Origin: Ruegeria sp. HKCCA6707
GTDB lineage: Bacteria > Pseudomonadota > Alphaproteobacteria > Rhodobacterales > Rhodobacteraceae
DNA: 64,000 nt
Direction: 5' to 3'
NCBI RefSeq assembly: GCF_013033515.1
Contig: NZ_WQEG01000005.1
Span: forward strand, 248,001 to 312,000
Position numbers and translations under genes: made by a program. The number at the start of each line of letters is the position of its first letter. Within the stretch, counting starts at the first letter, position 1. Of this stretch, positions 45,126 to 55,614 are shown piece after piece. A model generated the notes under the pieces. It was not told the DNA's origin. It saw nothing but the letters and a program-made list of their open reading frames with translations, and ran no database searches.

Positions 45126-45887
45126 TCAACTGCGGATACGCCAGCCTGTTTTGAAGATCCAGCCTATGATGCCAAGGCACAGACCCGTGAACCCAAGGAT
45201 CGCCAGAAGGCTGAACACAATCGGTACATCCGCCAACCCGTAGAACGACCAGCGAAAGCCGGAAACCAGGTAGACTACCGGGTTGAACAGGGTGATCGTC
45301 TGCCAAACTGGTGGAAGCATTGAAATCGAATAAAATGTCCCGCCGAGGAACACCAGCGGTGTCACAACCAACTGCGGAACCAAAGACATCTGTTCGAAAT
45401 TGCTGGCCCAGATCCCGACAATGAACCCCAGCAATGAGAAACTGAGACAGGTCAGCACCAAAAAGGTTACCATGGCGATGGGATGCTCGACCCTTATTTC
45501 CACAAAGAACGTGGCCGTCACCAGAATAACGACCCCAACAAAAAGCGCCTTGGTGGCCGCCGCGCCGACATAGCCGATCACAATCTCGATGAAATTCACC
45601 GGGGCCGAAAGCAGCTCATAGATCGTCCCCAGGAACTTTGGGAAATAGATCCCAAAGGACGCGTTCGAGATCGAGAGCGTCACCACGGACAACATGATCA
45701 GCCCGGGCACGATGAAAGCCCCGTAAGACACGCCTTCCACCTGCTCGATCCGGCTTCCGATTGCGGTGCCGAAGACAACAAAATAAAGCGACGTCGAGAG
45801 TACGGGGGAAATGAAGCTCTGCGCCAATGTCCGAAAGAACCGTGTCATTTCAAAACGGTAAATGGCAGCAATTGCGGACCAGTTCAT
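45126..45887 (-). CDS. ABC-2 type transporter permease
   Basis: Inner-membrane permease of 253 residues with six hydrophobic segments. The ABC-2 features are a cytoplasmic amphipathic start ([19 protein letters not shown]) and the [23 protein letters not shown] segment near the C terminus, as in NodJ/DrrB-type exporters. Coupled to the ATPase gene by an ATGA overlap. The substrate is unknown. Confidence 0.92.
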   Translation of the reverse strand: MNWSAIAAIYRFEMTRFFRTLAQSFISPVLSTSLYFVVFGTAIGSRIEQVEGVSYGAFIVPGLIMLSVVTLSISNASFGIYFPKFLGTIYELLSAPVNFIEIVIGYVGAAATKALFVGVVILVTATFFVEIRVEHPIAMVTFLVLTCLSFSLLGFIVGIWASNFEQMSLVPQLVVTPLVFLGGTFYSISMLPPVWQTITLFNPVVYLVSGFRWSFYGLADVPIVFSLLAILGFTGLCLGIIGWIFKTGWRIRS

Positions 45888-46813
45888 GCTGCCTCTCCCG
45901 AGACGAGGTTAACAAAGATCTCTTCAAGGCTCGATTGCCGTGTTTGCACATCCCGCAACACCAGGCCCGCTTGCGCCACATCATTCAACAGGGTGGTGAT
46001 CCCCGTGCGCTCGGCATTTGTGTCGTAGGTATAGATCAGCGCATCCCCTGCTGGGCTCAACACCAGGTCATGCGTGGCCAAGCTTTCGGGAATTGCCGAG
46101 ATCGCTTCGGTCAACATAACCTCGATCTGTTTTTTCCCCATCTGAGCCATGAGGCTATTTTTGTCCTGCACCAACAACAGCTCACCTTTGTCGATGACCC
46201 CGATACGATCTGCGATCGCTTCAGCCTCTTCGATGTAATGAGTCGTCAAAATGATAGTGACGCCGCTTTGCTTCAACTCGGCCACGATCTCCCACATGTC
46301 CTTGCGCAGTTCGACATCCACGCCCGCTGTTGGTTCGTCCAGAAATAAGACCCGAGGCTCATGCGCCAGCGCCTTGGCGATCAGCACCCGGCGCTTCATA
46401 CCCCCCGACAATTCCTTGATCGCGTTCTTGCGTTTGTCCCACAGGGAGAGTTTGGTCAGAATTTCTTCGATCCGAGCATCATCTCGGCCATGGCCAAACA
46501 ACCCACGCGAAAAGCGCACCGTATTCGAAACCTTTTCGAACGGTTCAAGCGCGATTTCCTGTGGCACCAGACCGATCATCTTGCGCGCTGCGCGAAAGTC
46601 GTTTTCGATATCATACCCGCCGACCGTAACGGTGCCTGATGTGGGTGTTGTTATACCGCAAATTGTTGAAATCAGGGTTGTTTTTCCAGCACCATTTGGT
46701 CCAAGCAAAGCAAGGATTTCACCTTGTTCGATATCCAGTGACACACCTTTCAGTGCTTCGAAACCATCGTCGTAAGATTTCCGCAGGTCCTTGATGGACA
46801 GAATTGTTGCCAT
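45884..46813 (-). CDS. ABC exporter ATP-binding protein
   Basis: ATPase of 309 residues. The Walker A loop is [10 protein letters not shown], the signature [15 protein letters not shown], and Walker [12 protein letters not shown], with a DrrA-like C-terminal extension (about 225-309). ATG 46813 follows GAGGGAAGAC. The longer reading to 47017 runs into the opposite gene's start region and is rejected. Pairs with the overlapping ABC-2 permease. Confidence 0.94.
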   Translation of the reverse strand: MATILSIKDLRKSYDDGFEALKGVSLDIEQGEILALLGPNGAGKTTLISTICGITTPTSGTVTVGGYDIENDFRAARKMIGLVPQEIALEPFEKVSNTVRFSRGLFGHGRDDARIEEILTKLSLWDKRKNAIKELSGGMKRRVLIAKALAHEPRVLFLDEPTAGVDVELRKDMWEIVAELKQSGVTIILTTHYIEEAEAIADRIGVIDKGELLLVQDKNSLMAQMGKKQIEVMLTEAISAIPESLATHDLVLSPAGDALIYTYDTNAERTGITTLLNDVAQAGLVLRDVQTRQSSLEEIFVNLVSGEAA

Positions 46814-46965
46814 GTCTTCCCTCGTTCTGGCCCGGACCCTATCGCGAAGGTCTCGGACGGAACAGGCCAAAATGATCCATGTCGAGCCCGAGACCCAACA
46901 CGACCGCAAGCCCCCCCTTGTCAAACCCTGCCTCAGCGCCCAGCCTGACAGCCGGGAGGACGAGA

Positions 46966-48093
46966 ATGCTGAACGGTATACGTGTGATCGAGATTGAGGC
47001 CTTGGGTCCAGGTCCATTCGCTGCGATGCAACTGGCTGATATGGGCGCCGACGTCATTACCATCCACCGCAAGGGCGGCACCAACGCGGCTGGCCTGACC
47101 GACCAGCACATTCTGGATCGCGGCAAACGGTCGATTGCGCTCGACCTCAAGAGCCCTGACGATCTTGCAATCGCCAGACGGCTGATCGCAACCGCAGATG
47201 CGCTAATCGAAGGGTTCCGCCCCGGTGTGATGGAAAAGCTGGGGCTCGGACCCGCCGCATGCATGAAGATAAACCCGAAACTGGTCTATGGGCGCATGAC
47301 GGGCTGGGGACAAGACAGCGCTTTATCTGAGCGCGCAGGGCATGACCTGAACTATATCGCGCTTTCGGGGGCGCTGTGGTACGGGTCGCAGCCCGGGCAA
47401 ATCCCCCAAACCCCACCAACCCTGGTCGGCGATATCGGAGGCGGTGCGATGTACCTTGTCGCAGGCATCCTCGCCGGACTCGTACAGGCCCAAAAAACCG
47501 GTCAAGGTACGGTGGTCGATGCCGCAATCTATGACGGTTCTGCCCATATGATGAATCTACTGATGAGTTTGGCGCAAAGCGGCAACCTGTCTGAAACCCG
47601 CGGTGAAAGCCTTCTGGACGGTCCTCATTGGAGCCGATGCTACCGATGCGCCGACGGTGGCTTCCTGTCCGTCCAATGCCTCGAGCCCAAATTCTATGCC
47701 TGTTTTCTAGAGGTTTTGAACCTGTCCGACGACCCGGATTTCACCGCTCAGTACGACCGCACCCTTTGGCCTGATCAGAGCGCGCGCCTAACTCGGCTTT
47801 TCGCCACCAAACCCCGCGACCACTGGGCAGATCTGTTTGAGGGAACCGATGCTTGCGTCGCCCCTGTTCTCAGCCCGCGCGAAGCCCAAGCGCACCCAAT
47901 GAACCAAACGCGTCAGACCTGGATGACTAAAAACGCCGCCGCACAAGCCGCCGCGGCCCCGCGCTTTTCAACCTATGACTGGCATCTCAAACCCAGCCCG
48001 ACCCGTGGCGCACACTCTGCCGAGATTCTGGCAGAGCTTGAAGAAAAAGACCGATCCGCGTCGTCACCTGGCAGAACAACCCCCGGCGCTTGA
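46966..48093 (+). CDS. CaiB/BaiF family CoA-transferase or acyl-CoA racemase
   Basis: Class III CoA-transferase fold, 375 residues. The start MLNGIRVIEIEALGPGPFAAM and the segment GQGTVVDAAIYDGSAHM resemble alpha-methylacyl-CoA racemases. The conserved Asp of the family is probably in GHDLNYIALSG, and the RAGHDLNY motif matches racemases. It would act in branched fatty acid or sterol side-chain metabolism if so. ATG 46966 has GGGAGGA five bases before it. Convergent with hemE. Confidence 0.88.
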   Translation: MLNGIRVIEIEALGPGPFAAMQLADMGADVITIHRKGGTNAAGLTDQHILDRGKRSIALDLKSPDDLAIARRLIATADALIEGFRPGVMEKLGLGPAACMKINPKLVYGRMTGWGQDSALSERAGHDLNYIALSGALWYGSQPGQIPQTPPTLVGDIGGGAMYLVAGILAGLVQAQKTGQGTVVDAAIYDGSAHMMNLLMSLAQSGNLSETRGESLLDGPHWSRCYRCADGGFLSVQCLEPKFYACFLEVLNLSDDPDFTAQYDRTLWPDQSARLTRLFATKPRDHWADLFEGTDACVAPVLSPREAQAHPMNQTRQTWMTKNAAAQAAAAPRFSTYDWHLKPSPTRGAHSAEILAELEEKDRSASSPGRTTPGA

Positions 48094-48135
48094 GAGGACC
48101 AAAGACCAAAAACAGGCTGGCCCTTTCCCTTTTGT

Positions 48136-49170
48136 CTAGCTGCCACGCACGGTGTCGATCATCAGCTGTACATTGTCAGGATCCGCATCCGGCGTGATCC
48201 CGTGACCCAAGTTGAAAATATGCGGGCCCTTGCCAAACGCCTCTACAATGTGGCGCGTCTCGTCCACCAGGGCCTGACCGCCCGTCACCATATGGTGAGA
48301 GGCCAGATTGCCCTGCACGCAGCCATCGACCTGCACATGTTCCGCCGCCCATTCAGGCGACACGGAATTGTCCAGCGCCACACAATCCACACCCGTGGTT
48401 CTGGCAAAGCCCACATAGCCTTCACCCGCCTCACGCGGGAAGCCGATCACGGGCACCCCTGGATGTAGCGCCTTGATCGCCTGGGTGATCACCCGGCAGG
48501 GCTCGACCGCATATTTGCGGAAATCGTCACCCTTAAGCGATCCGGCCCAGCTGTCGAAGATTTTGACCACCTCGGCACCTGCCTCGATCTGCGCCGAGAG
48601 ATATTCGATCGTGGCTGCTGTGATCCGATCCAGCAAAGCCTCGAACAGCGCCACGTTTTCTTCACGCAACGCATGGGCAGGCCCCTGATCCGGTGTGCCG
48701 CGCCCCGCGATCATATAGGTCGCCACGGTCCATGGTGCCCCGGCAAAACCGATCAGCGTGGTCTCAGCCGGCAACTCAGATGCCAGAATGCGCACCGTTT
48801 CATAGACGGGCGACAGGGTCGCGTGGATCTCATCGACCGGTTTCAGAGCATCAAATTCGGATTGCTGCGTGATCGTGGACAGGCGCGGGCCTTCTCCGGT
48901 GACGAACCAAAGGTCGGCGCCCAAAGCCTGCGGCACCAAGAGAATATCGGCAAAGAGGATAGCGGCATCAAAGCCGTAGCGTCGGATTGGCTGCAAGGTC
49001 ACTTCGGCTGCAAGCTCGGGGTTGTAACACAGCGACAGAAAATCCCCGGCCTGCGCCCGCGTGGCCCGGTATTCGGGCAGGTAGCGGCCCGCTTGCCGCA
49101 TCATCCAGATCGGGGGCACATCCTGAACCTCGCCAGCCAGCGCCCGCAATATCGTTTTTGATTTGGTCAT
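48136..49170 (-). CDS. hemE: uroporphyrinogen decarboxylase
   Basis: Decarboxylates uroporphyrinogen III to coproporphyrinogen III. 344 residues with the N-terminal signature [17 protein letters not shown], then [12 protein letters not shown] and [14 protein letters not shown]. It is divergent from hemC with 107 bases between starts, so two steps of haem synthesis share a control region. Confidence 0.97.
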   Translation of the reverse strand: MTKSKTILRALAGEVQDVPPIWMMRQAGRYLPEYRATRAQAGDFLSLCYNPELAAEVTLQPIRRYGFDAAILFADILLVPQALGADLWFVTGEGPRLSTITQQSEFDALKPVDEIHATLSPVYETVRILASELPAETTLIGFAGAPWTVATYMIAGRGTPDQGPAHALREENVALFEALLDRITAATIEYLSAQIEAGAEVVKIFDSWAGSLKGDDFRKYAVEPCRVITQAIKALHPGVPVIGFPREAGEGYVGFARTTGVDCVALDNSVSPEWAAEHVQVDGCVQGNLASHHMVTGGQALVDETRHIVEAFGKGPHIFNLGHGITPDADPDNVQLMIDTVRGS

Positions 49171-49277
49171 CCCTGCCCCCGAACTGAGTATTGCACATCA
49201 CGGGTCGGGCCTCAGTGGCAATTTGTCAAGCACTGGCCCCATTGTCAGGGCAAAGTGACGCGACTAAAGCTTGATCC

Positions 49278-50234
49278 ATGACACTGATCCTACCCGATCC
49301 CGCTTCGCCGTTGAAAATTGGCACCCGAGGCTCGCCGCTAGCGCTGGCGCAGGCCCACGAAACACGCGATCGGCTGAGCGCCGCGTTTGATCTGCCAGAC
49401 GACGCCTTTGAGATCGTGGTCATCAAAACCACCGGCGACAACCGCGCGATGATCGATGCGGACCGGCCGTTGAAAGAGATCGGGAACAAGGGGCTTTTCA
49501 CCAAGGAAATCGAAGAGGCCATGTTGCGCGGCGACATTGATATCGCCGTGCATTCCACCAAGGATATGCCGGTCGAACAGCCTGACGGTCTGGAACTGGA
49601 TACGTTTCTGCCTCGCGAAGATGTGCGCGATGCTTTCATCTCACCGCGTTTGGGCGCGATCCAGGATCTGCCCGACGGTGCAACAGTTGGAACCTCTTCG
49701 TTGCGCCGCCGGGCGCAACTGCTGAACCGTCGCCCCGACCTGAACGTTGTCGAGTTTCGTGGCAATGTGCAGACGCGCCTGAAAAAGCTGGCCGATGGTG
49801 TAGCCGATTGTACGTTCCTGGCTATGGCCGGGCTGCGCAGACTAAAGATGGATGACCTTCCCGCCACAGCGATCTCGCCCGACGAAATGCTGCCCGCGAT
49901 TGCGCAAGGCACAATCGGGATCGAACGTCGCATAGACGATAAACGCGCAGCCGAGATGCTTTCTGCGATCCACCACCCCGAAACAGGTTATCGCCTGAGC
50001 GCCGAACGCAACTTGCTGGCCGGGCTTGACGGATCTTGCGAAACCCCAATCGCTGGCCTTGCCGAGATGCGCGCTGGCCAATTGACCTTGCGTGGCGAAG
50101 TCCTGCGCACGGATGGATCAGAAGCGATTTCCGAACAGATCAGCGGGCCCATCGAAGACGCCGCCCAATTGGGCCAGCACCTGGCGGCGACGCTGTTGAG
50201 CAAGGCCGGTCCAAACTTTTTCGATTGGCGATAG
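49278..50234 (+). CDS. hemC: porphobilinogen deaminase (hydroxymethylbilane synthase)
   Basis: Joins four porphobilinogens into hydroxymethylbilane. 318 residues with IGTRGSPLALAQA at the start, HSTKDMPVE, GTSSLRRRAQL and the dipyrromethane-cofactor Cys in GLDGSCETPIAG. Divergent from hemE. Confidence 0.97.
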   Translation: MTLILPDPASPLKIGTRGSPLALAQAHETRDRLSAAFDLPDDAFEIVVIKTTGDNRAMIDADRPLKEIGNKGLFTKEIEEAMLRGDIDIAVHSTKDMPVEQPDGLELDTFLPREDVRDAFISPRLGAIQDLPDGATVGTSSLRRRAQLLNRRPDLNVVEFRGNVQTRLKKLADGVADCTFLAMAGLRRLKMDDLPATAISPDEMLPAIAQGTIGIERRIDDKRAAEMLSAIHHPETGYRLSAERNLLAGLDGSCETPIAGLAEMRAGQLTLRGEVLRTDGSEAISEQISGPIEDAAQLGQHLAATLLSKAGPNFFDWR

Positions 50235-50406
50235 AAATAATTTTAACCATCTGTGAACTTCGTCACTGAAGAGCTGTCACATTTCGTGCAATCTGGGATT
50301 GTACCAGCCAGGAAGTGTTGTCTGTCTCAGAATATCGAGAGTTTAGACCGGTTTTGTTTTAGTAGGTAATCGAGGGGGCGAGGCAGGCCACCCGGGCCTG
50401 GCACGG

Positions 50407-50447
50407 CGGGTCGCTGCACTACGGTTGCAGTGACCCGTTCTATTTTC
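50407..50447 (+). terminator. strong stem-loop between hemC and the cyclase gene
   Basis: Twelve-base stem, CGGGTCGCTGCA (50407-50418) with TGCAGTGACCCG (50426-50437), one G-T pair, loop of seven, followed on the plus strand by TTCTATTTT. It abuts the end of the cyclase gene and could terminate hemC readthrough, or protect the cyclase transcript on the other strand. Confidence 0.65.
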
Positions 50448-52689
50448 GTCTGGCTTTCCGGTTTGTCATGTTCTTACCGCTGTTGTGGCTGAACACTAGT
50501 TTTTCAACCGACGCTTTAGACCGGAAGTCTGCCGTCCGATTGGGAACGCCATTATAGAATTGGAACAAGCCAGGCTCGACTTTTTGTCCAAGAGTTTGAC
50601 ATTCAGTACAGATTTCACGAATTATCTTACGAGGCGCACGGACGCGTATCGCATCAATCAACTGCTGGTGCGCGTTGGCCAGCGCGACAAATTCAGCTGA
50701 ACCCTTCGTCTTGTTATCACCGACCAGAATGTAGACAGCTTCCGGCTCGCTTTTTCCTTTCAGGTCGATATAGCCGGCTTCCAGCATTGCCAAACGGTCT
50801 CCGACCTTGCGCCGGATCTCGGTGGAAAGAAGAATATCATAGTCAACATGACGACAGTTCTGTTCGATACGCGCAGCGACGTTCACAACATCACCTATAA
50901 CGGTATAGTTGAATCGCTTTTGCGACCCGATATTTCCGACACAGGCGAAACCTGCTGCGCACCCGGTCGCCAATGCTATTGGTGGATTGTTCTTCATTAT
51001 GGGTGAGGCGTTGAACCTGGCCAGAGCCTGACGCATCAGCAATGCGGCCTGCGCGGCGCGCAACGGATGATCGGGCACCGGCAGGGGCGCGTTCCAAAAC
51101 GCCATCACCGCATCACCGATAAATTTGTCTATTGTTCCCCGCTCGACCAATATCTGATCGCCAATCTCTGAGAACAACGCGTTCAGGATCGCCACAAGAT
51201 CGGTGGCCGACACGGCCTCGGACAAGGGTGTAAATCCCCTTATGTCCGAAAACATGACCGTTATATCCTGCGTCTCGCCACCCAATTGCAGGCTGTGCCC
51301 ACTGCTTTCCAGCTCATCCAGAATTTCCGGGGCGACATAGTGCGAGAAGGTTTGCCGGATCATCCGTTTTTCACGCTCGGATGAGATGAACTGATACCCT
51401 ACAAGCAGACCAAAATTCGCCATCCCCCCGATTAGAGGGAAGGTGGCATCAAAAAGCACAGCCTGATTCTGGAACGCCATCCAGCTGATTGCCATCACAG
51501 CAGCGGCCGCGACGCCACCCGCGATGAAAGACGCCACCGCCCCAAAGCTGGACATAACCACCGTGACAACGACCCCAAGCGCGACAAACGCAACCAGTTC
51601 CAACGCCGAGGTTACATCGGTTCGATGCAGCATATCGCCCAACAGGATCTGTTCTATGATCTGCGCGTGGATCGAAACACCAGGAACCGACTCGCCCAAC
51701 GCCGTCTCGCGCATATCAAAAAGCCCGGCGGCAGAAGTACCGACCAGAATGATGCGACCCTCGATCTGATCGCGCAGAGCGGGATCGTCCTCTGTTTGCA
51801 TCACATCATGGGCAGACAGGTACAGACGCGGGTCATCGCGCCGATAGCGCACCCAGATCTCACCGTTCTCGGTCGTCGGTAAGGTAAAATCCCCCAAGCC
51901 AACACCCAGCATGATCCCGACTTCATCCATTGCTCCGTCGGCAAACAAGACAGGCTCACCCAGCGCGACCCTCAGCGCTTCCAGTCCGAGACCGGGTAAA
52001 ACACCGTCGGGACCCGACCACAGAACTGGCACTTTGCGAACGACACCCAACCCACCCAATGGTGAAACATTGACGCCTCCGATCCCCGCAGCATGATCTG
52101 CCAGAGGTGGGGCGAGCGTTGTCCAATGGGGTGTCGAGAAAAGCCCGACACTTGGCTGCTCGCCAATTTCGACCAGGCCCATTTTGGGCACAACGCCCTT
52201 GCCTCCATCGGTGAGCCGAGCAGCTACACCAAGAACGACGGGAAGCTGCTCCATCTTTTCGGCAAATACCCGATCGTTGTCCAATCGCGCGGTTGAGTCC
52301 TTGAGGCTCAAAACACCCGCAAGGGCCGGGTCTTTGATCAGCCGAGAGGGCGAATACCGATCAGGTTCGGCAAACAGCATGTCAAAGGCAACCGCAGCGG
52401 CGCCGTAGTCGCTCAACCGATCTACCAGCTCTCCCAATTGGGTTCGGGGCCATGGCCATTGCCCCGACCGAGCCAAAGACTTTTCATCGATATCGAGCAC
52501 TCGCACCGGTAAATCCGGTGTAAATTCACGAGGTGAAAGGCGCTGTAGAATATCAAAGTAGGTCAGGCGCATTGCCCGAACAGGGTAAGGATCCATCACG
52601 CGAATGAAGCAGCCAAACAGTATCAACCCCAACCCCACCAGCTGGAAAGCCAGACGACGGGCATTTCGTTTTCTGATATTCGGGGTCAA
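50440..52689 (-). CDS. CHASE2-domain adenylate/guanylate cyclase
   Basis: Membrane sensor that makes a cyclic nucleotide. 749 residues: a membrane helix at about 13-30, a periplasmic CHASE2 domain (about 40-345), three membrane helices (about 355-430), and a class III cyclase domain (about 470-660). Metal-binding Asp residues are in VMFSDIRGFT and FIGDAVMAFW, and the transition-state Asn/Arg in DVVNVAARIE. The Lys of IDKFIGD would select adenine. A C-terminal tail follows. It lies 39 bases downstream of a FecR-domain protein gene, a recurrent pairing in which the FecR protein probably works in the same envelope signalling route. Confidence 0.93.
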   Translation of the reverse strand: MTPNIRKRNARRLAFQLVGLGLILFGCFIRVMDPYPVRAMRLTYFDILQRLSPREFTPDLPVRVLDIDEKSLARSGQWPWPRTQLGELVDRLSDYGAAAVAFDMLFAEPDRYSPSRLIKDPALAGVLSLKDSTARLDNDRVFAEKMEQLPVVLGVAARLTDGGKGVVPKMGLVEIGEQPSVGLFSTPHWTTLAPPLADHAAGIGGVNVSPLGGLGVVRKVPVLWSGPDGVLPGLGLEALRVALGEPVLFADGAMDEVGIMLGVGLGDFTLPTTENGEIWVRYRRDDPRLYLSAHDVMQTEDDPALRDQIEGRIILVGTSAAGLFDMRETALGESVPGVSIHAQIIEQILLGDMLHRTDVTSALELVAFVALGVVVTVVMSSFGAVASFIAGGVAAAAVMAISWMAFQNQAVLFDATFPLIGGMANFGLLVGYQFISSEREKRMIRQTFSHYVAPEILDELESSGHSLQLGGETQDITVMFSDIRGFTPLSEAVSATDLVAILNALFSEIGDQILVERGTIDKFIGDAVMAFWNAPLPVPDHPLRAAQAALLMRQALARFNASPIMKNNPPIALATGCAAGFACVGNIGSQKRFNYTVIGDVVNVAARIEQNCRHVDYDILLSTEIRRKVGDRLAMLEAGYIDLKGKSEPEAVYILVGDNKTKGSAEFVALANAHQQLIDAIRVRAPRKIIREICTECQTLGQKVEPGLFQFYNGVPNRTADFRSKASVEKLVFSHNSGKNMTNRKARRK

Positions 52690-52728
52690 CTTCGCCTCCG
52701 ATCCGAGACATCTGCCGGGATGTTCCCT

Positions 52729-53700
52729 TTAGCCCGGCTCACTGATTGCTTCACTACCTAGTATTTCCGCTTCCAATTCGCGCAATTCATCGGCCTCGCT
52801 CTTGCGCGGCTCTCCCTCTCGTTCCTCACTTTTTTCCTCACGCGGCTCTTCGCGAGGTTCTTCTCGCGGCTCTTCGACAGTTTCTGGCTGAACTGGCTGA
52901 GGCTGCGGTGGCGCTGGCGGGTTGGCTTTCCGCGGTGTTCTTGCGGCACTTTTGACCTGCCTCGCCTGCTCTCGCGGTGGCGGTGGTGCTTGCTTAAAGT
53001 CGGATTTCGGTCGCACCCTCCTCAGGGCCGTTTGCTCGCCTGAGCAACCTTCGACTTCAACGCGCAGAGAGCTTTGCAGTTGAGCTTGCGATTGAATGAA
53101 CGGGAAGCCTTGCTTCAGAGCCGCATCATATTGCGCCTGATCCACAGGTCGTCCGACACCGCCACCTCGCCCCGTAGCGAACAGGCTGCACACGCGCCCT
53201 GTTGCACGGCAAGAACCACCCGCGCTGCAGATCTGAACATTGCCTTGCAAAACAACCATCGCGCTTTGGGCGCTCGACGCGACCCAGATATCAAAGATTG
53301 TACCACGCACCGCCATGGTCGCCGTTGGGGTCTTGATCTTGTAGGCGCGCTTTCGGCTTTTCCCCGAAATAAAGCGAAAGCTTCCGCCAAGGGCCTGAAC
53401 GGTGAAGTTTTTGGCTTTTTGCCTGCCACGCAACATCGTTACATCAAGAACCATCTGAGCATTTGGGCCGATGGCGATTTTGGTTTCGTCTACAAAAACC
53501 AACTGAACCAACCCGTTGCGATCCGTAGAGATCGCATCGCCCGGAGAAACTTCCATTCCTTTTCGCAAGGTTTCAGAGGCACCCGAACGCGTGATCTTCG
53601 CGCCCTGCTTTACCTCGGTAACAGTGCCGATATTCGCCAAAAGTTGCGACGGCAAGAACGAAAGAAAACAAAAAACAAGAAACACTTGTACCCAAGTCAA
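52729..53700 (-). CDS. FecR-domain periplasmic protein
   Basis: Exported protein of 323 residues. Signal peptide MTWVQVFLVFCFLSFLPSQLLA is followed by a FecR domain (about 45-150: GDAISTDRNGLVQLVFVDE and ATMAVRGTIFDIWV). Three or four Cys follow (VQICSAGGSCRATGRVCSL). A Pro/Gln stretch and a repetitive EEPREEPREEPREE acidic-basic tail end the protein. It is co-directional with the CHASE2-cyclase gene and probably senses or presents an envelope signal to it. The link is inferred. Confidence 0.87.
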   Translation of the reverse strand: MTWVQVFLVFCFLSFLPSQLLANIGTVTEVKQGAKITRSGASETLRKGMEVSPGDAISTDRNGLVQLVFVDETKIAIGPNAQMVLDVTMLRGRQKAKNFTVQALGGSFRFISGKSRKRAYKIKTPTATMAVRGTIFDIWVASSAQSAMVVLQGNVQICSAGGSCRATGRVCSLFATGRGGGVGRPVDQAQYDAALKQGFPFIQSQAQLQSSLRVEVEGCSGEQTALRRVRPKSDFKQAPPPPREQARQVKSAARTPRKANPPAPPQPQPVQPETVEEPREEPREEPREEKSEEREGEPRKSEADELRELEAEILGSEAISEPG

Positions 53701-54000
53701 ACGCAGCCCCTTCCCCCAAAAGGATCTTTATTGGCGCTTCGCGCCGCTGCCCTGTTGCCCCAGCAAGTCTTTTTTAAGTTCACAAAATATCCCCAAATAT
53801 GTGCTAAAACATATACAAAAAGCAAGGGCACGCGCCGGCTGAGCAAAAGCCTGTGCCTTTTCGTTGCTTCGTTTTTCCTCAATACCCTTCGCGTCCAGAC
53901 CCCGTGTCAGCAACTTGGGCACCATAGTCGGACAGAAAAATTCACCTACGCCGGAAAATCGCCTTGTGTCCGGGGGACAGGCAAGGATATACCCGCCGGC
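53701..54000. other. region between fecR-like gene and tRNA-Ser
   Basis: 300 bases holding the promoter of the FecR/cyclase operon. A hairpin GGCGC-TTC-GCGCC lies at 53733-53745 just upstream of the gene, followed by AT-rich sequence to about 53830. No supported gene; short ORFs here look accidental. Confidence 0.5.
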
Positions 54001-54090
54001 GGAGACGTGGCCGAGTGGTCGAAGGCGCTCCCCTGCTAAGGGAGTAAACCAGGAATGGTTTCGAGGGTTCGAATCCCTTCGTCTCCGCCA
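54001..54090 (+). tRNA. tRNA-Ser (anticodon GCT)
   Basis: Acceptor stem GGAGACG (54001-54007) pairs with CGTCTCC (54080-54086). The anticodon arm is CTCCC/GGGAG (54028-54032, 54040-54044) with loop CTGCTAA, anticodon GCT at 54035-54037. A long variable arm as in class II tRNAs, T-arm with GGTTCGAATCC, and encoded CCA at 54088-54090. It reads AGC/AGU codons. Confidence 0.97.
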
Positions 54091-54342
54091 TAAACCTTTG
54101 ATAATAATCGTAAATAAATTTGCGCCGCGCTGCAGAATTCCTGATGTTCTTTGCGCCCAAATTGATCGATTTTAACATTGATTCGAAACACTATTTTTCA
54201 ACACAGTATGAAAAATTGGCACAAAACTGACACAGATTCGCGCTCAAACCGCCGCCTTGTAAATTTGTTTTCACTTTATGGTGCAGTTGCAGAAAAATCG
54301 GCGCTGGCTTAGAGCGATTTCCGACCTTGCATATGATATACG

Positions 54343-55551
54343 TTAACGCGCGTCAGCGTCATCGACACCATCTGTGAAATCTCCAAGAGAATTTAGAGAC
54401 TGATCTAACATCTCGATGGCGTTCTGGACGATCCAACTCGGGTTTAAGAAGTCTGTCCAAATTCTAGCCATCATACTATCGCTCACATAGAACCAAGGCT
54501 CTTCCGTGTAGTCTGAAAGCTCAGGGTGTTTAATGCGGCATTGAATGCTATTTTCGTCAGCTTCAACCTTCAGTTCAATTCCATCGTAAGCCAGCTTCGA
54601 TTCAAACTTACCCGTGTCCAGGATGGTTACGATCACTACGTCTCCTTGAACAAACTTGGCATAGTTCTTGGTATGCTTAAAGGACAACGCATATGGGTAA
54701 TGATACGCCCATAGCATATTGGATTTTATGTCATTGACGAATTTTCCAAGAGCGCGGTCACCGTCGATGCCATCCATTAGTCGACTCATATCTCTTTCAG
54801 CGCCCTGGAAAACAGCGACTCGCAAGCACTCATCTACATCGAATGTGACCATACCCTCGGATTCCGCATCCTGCATTGCGGCTTCGAGCTGTTCTGAATA
54901 TGAACTCAACGGGAGAGATGTTTCAATCCGAACGGTGGTTATTGAATTTCCACGAAATCCTTGAGCCCGATCCGATTCAAGAAATTCCATTAGTTTTGCC
55001 AGTTTTCGCTTTTGACGTTTCCCACGTTTGTCTTTCGTCTTGGACGACTTGACTTCAATGGGGAAAGGGTCCGCGGCACCCAAGAGGCAAACGTCCCCGA
55101 ACCTAACGACATTGGTTAGATCACAGAGCACTGCTGGCACGCCTGCTTCGATAGCTTGCTCTAAAACAGCAATTTCTCCGGCAAGTCCAGTTTGACCTGA
55201 TAGAAACCCTCCACCTTGTTTGGGGTTGTAATTTTCAACATTGAAGTAGGTTTGTTTGAGAGAGAACCTATCAAGATAAAGGAAGGCTAGGCTGTCGCCC
55301 AGGCAAAGGAAATTATACCGTAAATACTGCCAGTCTTTTGGATCATCCCCGCTATCTTTCGCAGACTTAATTTCAGTTTCCGTTCTCAGGATTGCGCTTA
55401 CTAAACTCCTCTGTATTTCAAGAAGGTGATCGAGACGATCTAGGTCCTCAGCAAGAATGTGAACTTCGCTGTGTAAACGAAATAGTTCTTCGTAAAGTGC
55501 GTCCTCTTCAGATTGTACACGCGTATCTTTTTTGGGATTTGTATCGATCAT
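54343..55551 (-). CDS. unrecognised protein with PD-(D/E)XK nuclease-like core
   Basis: Predicted protein of 402 residues that I do not recognise. Residues 1-70 form a charged helical region. A possible restriction-endonuclease-like core follows at about 118-190: GEIAVLEQAI supplies a helix Glu (E126), D153 lies in FGDVCLLGA, and E166 and K168 in PIEVKSSK (D-x12-E-x-K). A Lys-rich helix (KRGKRQKRKLAKLMEFL) comes next. The C-terminal half has no visible motif. The start is ATG 55551. DNA is lower in GC than the neighbours: 55 of 120 bases counted at 54481-54600. It sits beside tRNA-Ser with one other gene. Nuclease activity is inference. Confidence 0.72.
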   Translation of the reverse strand: MIDTNPKKDTRVQSEEDALYEELFRLHSEVHILAEDLDRLDHLLEIQRSLVSAILRTETEIKSAKDSGDDPKDWQYLRYNFLCLGDSLAFLYLDRFSLKQTYFNVENYNPKQGGGFLSGQTGLAGEIAVLEQAIEAGVPAVLCDLTNVVRFGDVCLLGAADPFPIEVKSSKTKDKRGKRQKRKLAKLMEFLESDRAQGFRGNSITTVRIETSLPLSSYSEQLEAAMQDAESEGMVTFDVDECLRVAVFQGAERDMSRLMDGIDGDRALGKFVNDIKSNMLWAYHYPYALSFKHTKNYAKFVQGDVVIVTILDTGKFESKLAYDGIELKVEADENSIQCRIKHPELSDYTEEPWFYVSDSMMARIWTDFLNPSWIVQNAIEMLDQSLNSLGDFTDGVDDADAR

Positions 55552-55614
55552 CAAATGCTCAGAGAGTTGTATGGCAGTTCGCTTTGGGTCTTGAGGGGTG
55601 CGAGTGGTTAGAAT

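Noticed and set aside
49171..49277. hemE/hemC gap considered as oriC because hemE flanks oriC in Caulobacter
   Set aside because: Only 107 bases, GC-rich, no DnaA box; the gene order is the ordinary haem one here.
49226..49933. 235-codon minus-strand frame over hemC
   Set aside because: Shadow of hemC; no start signal or family.
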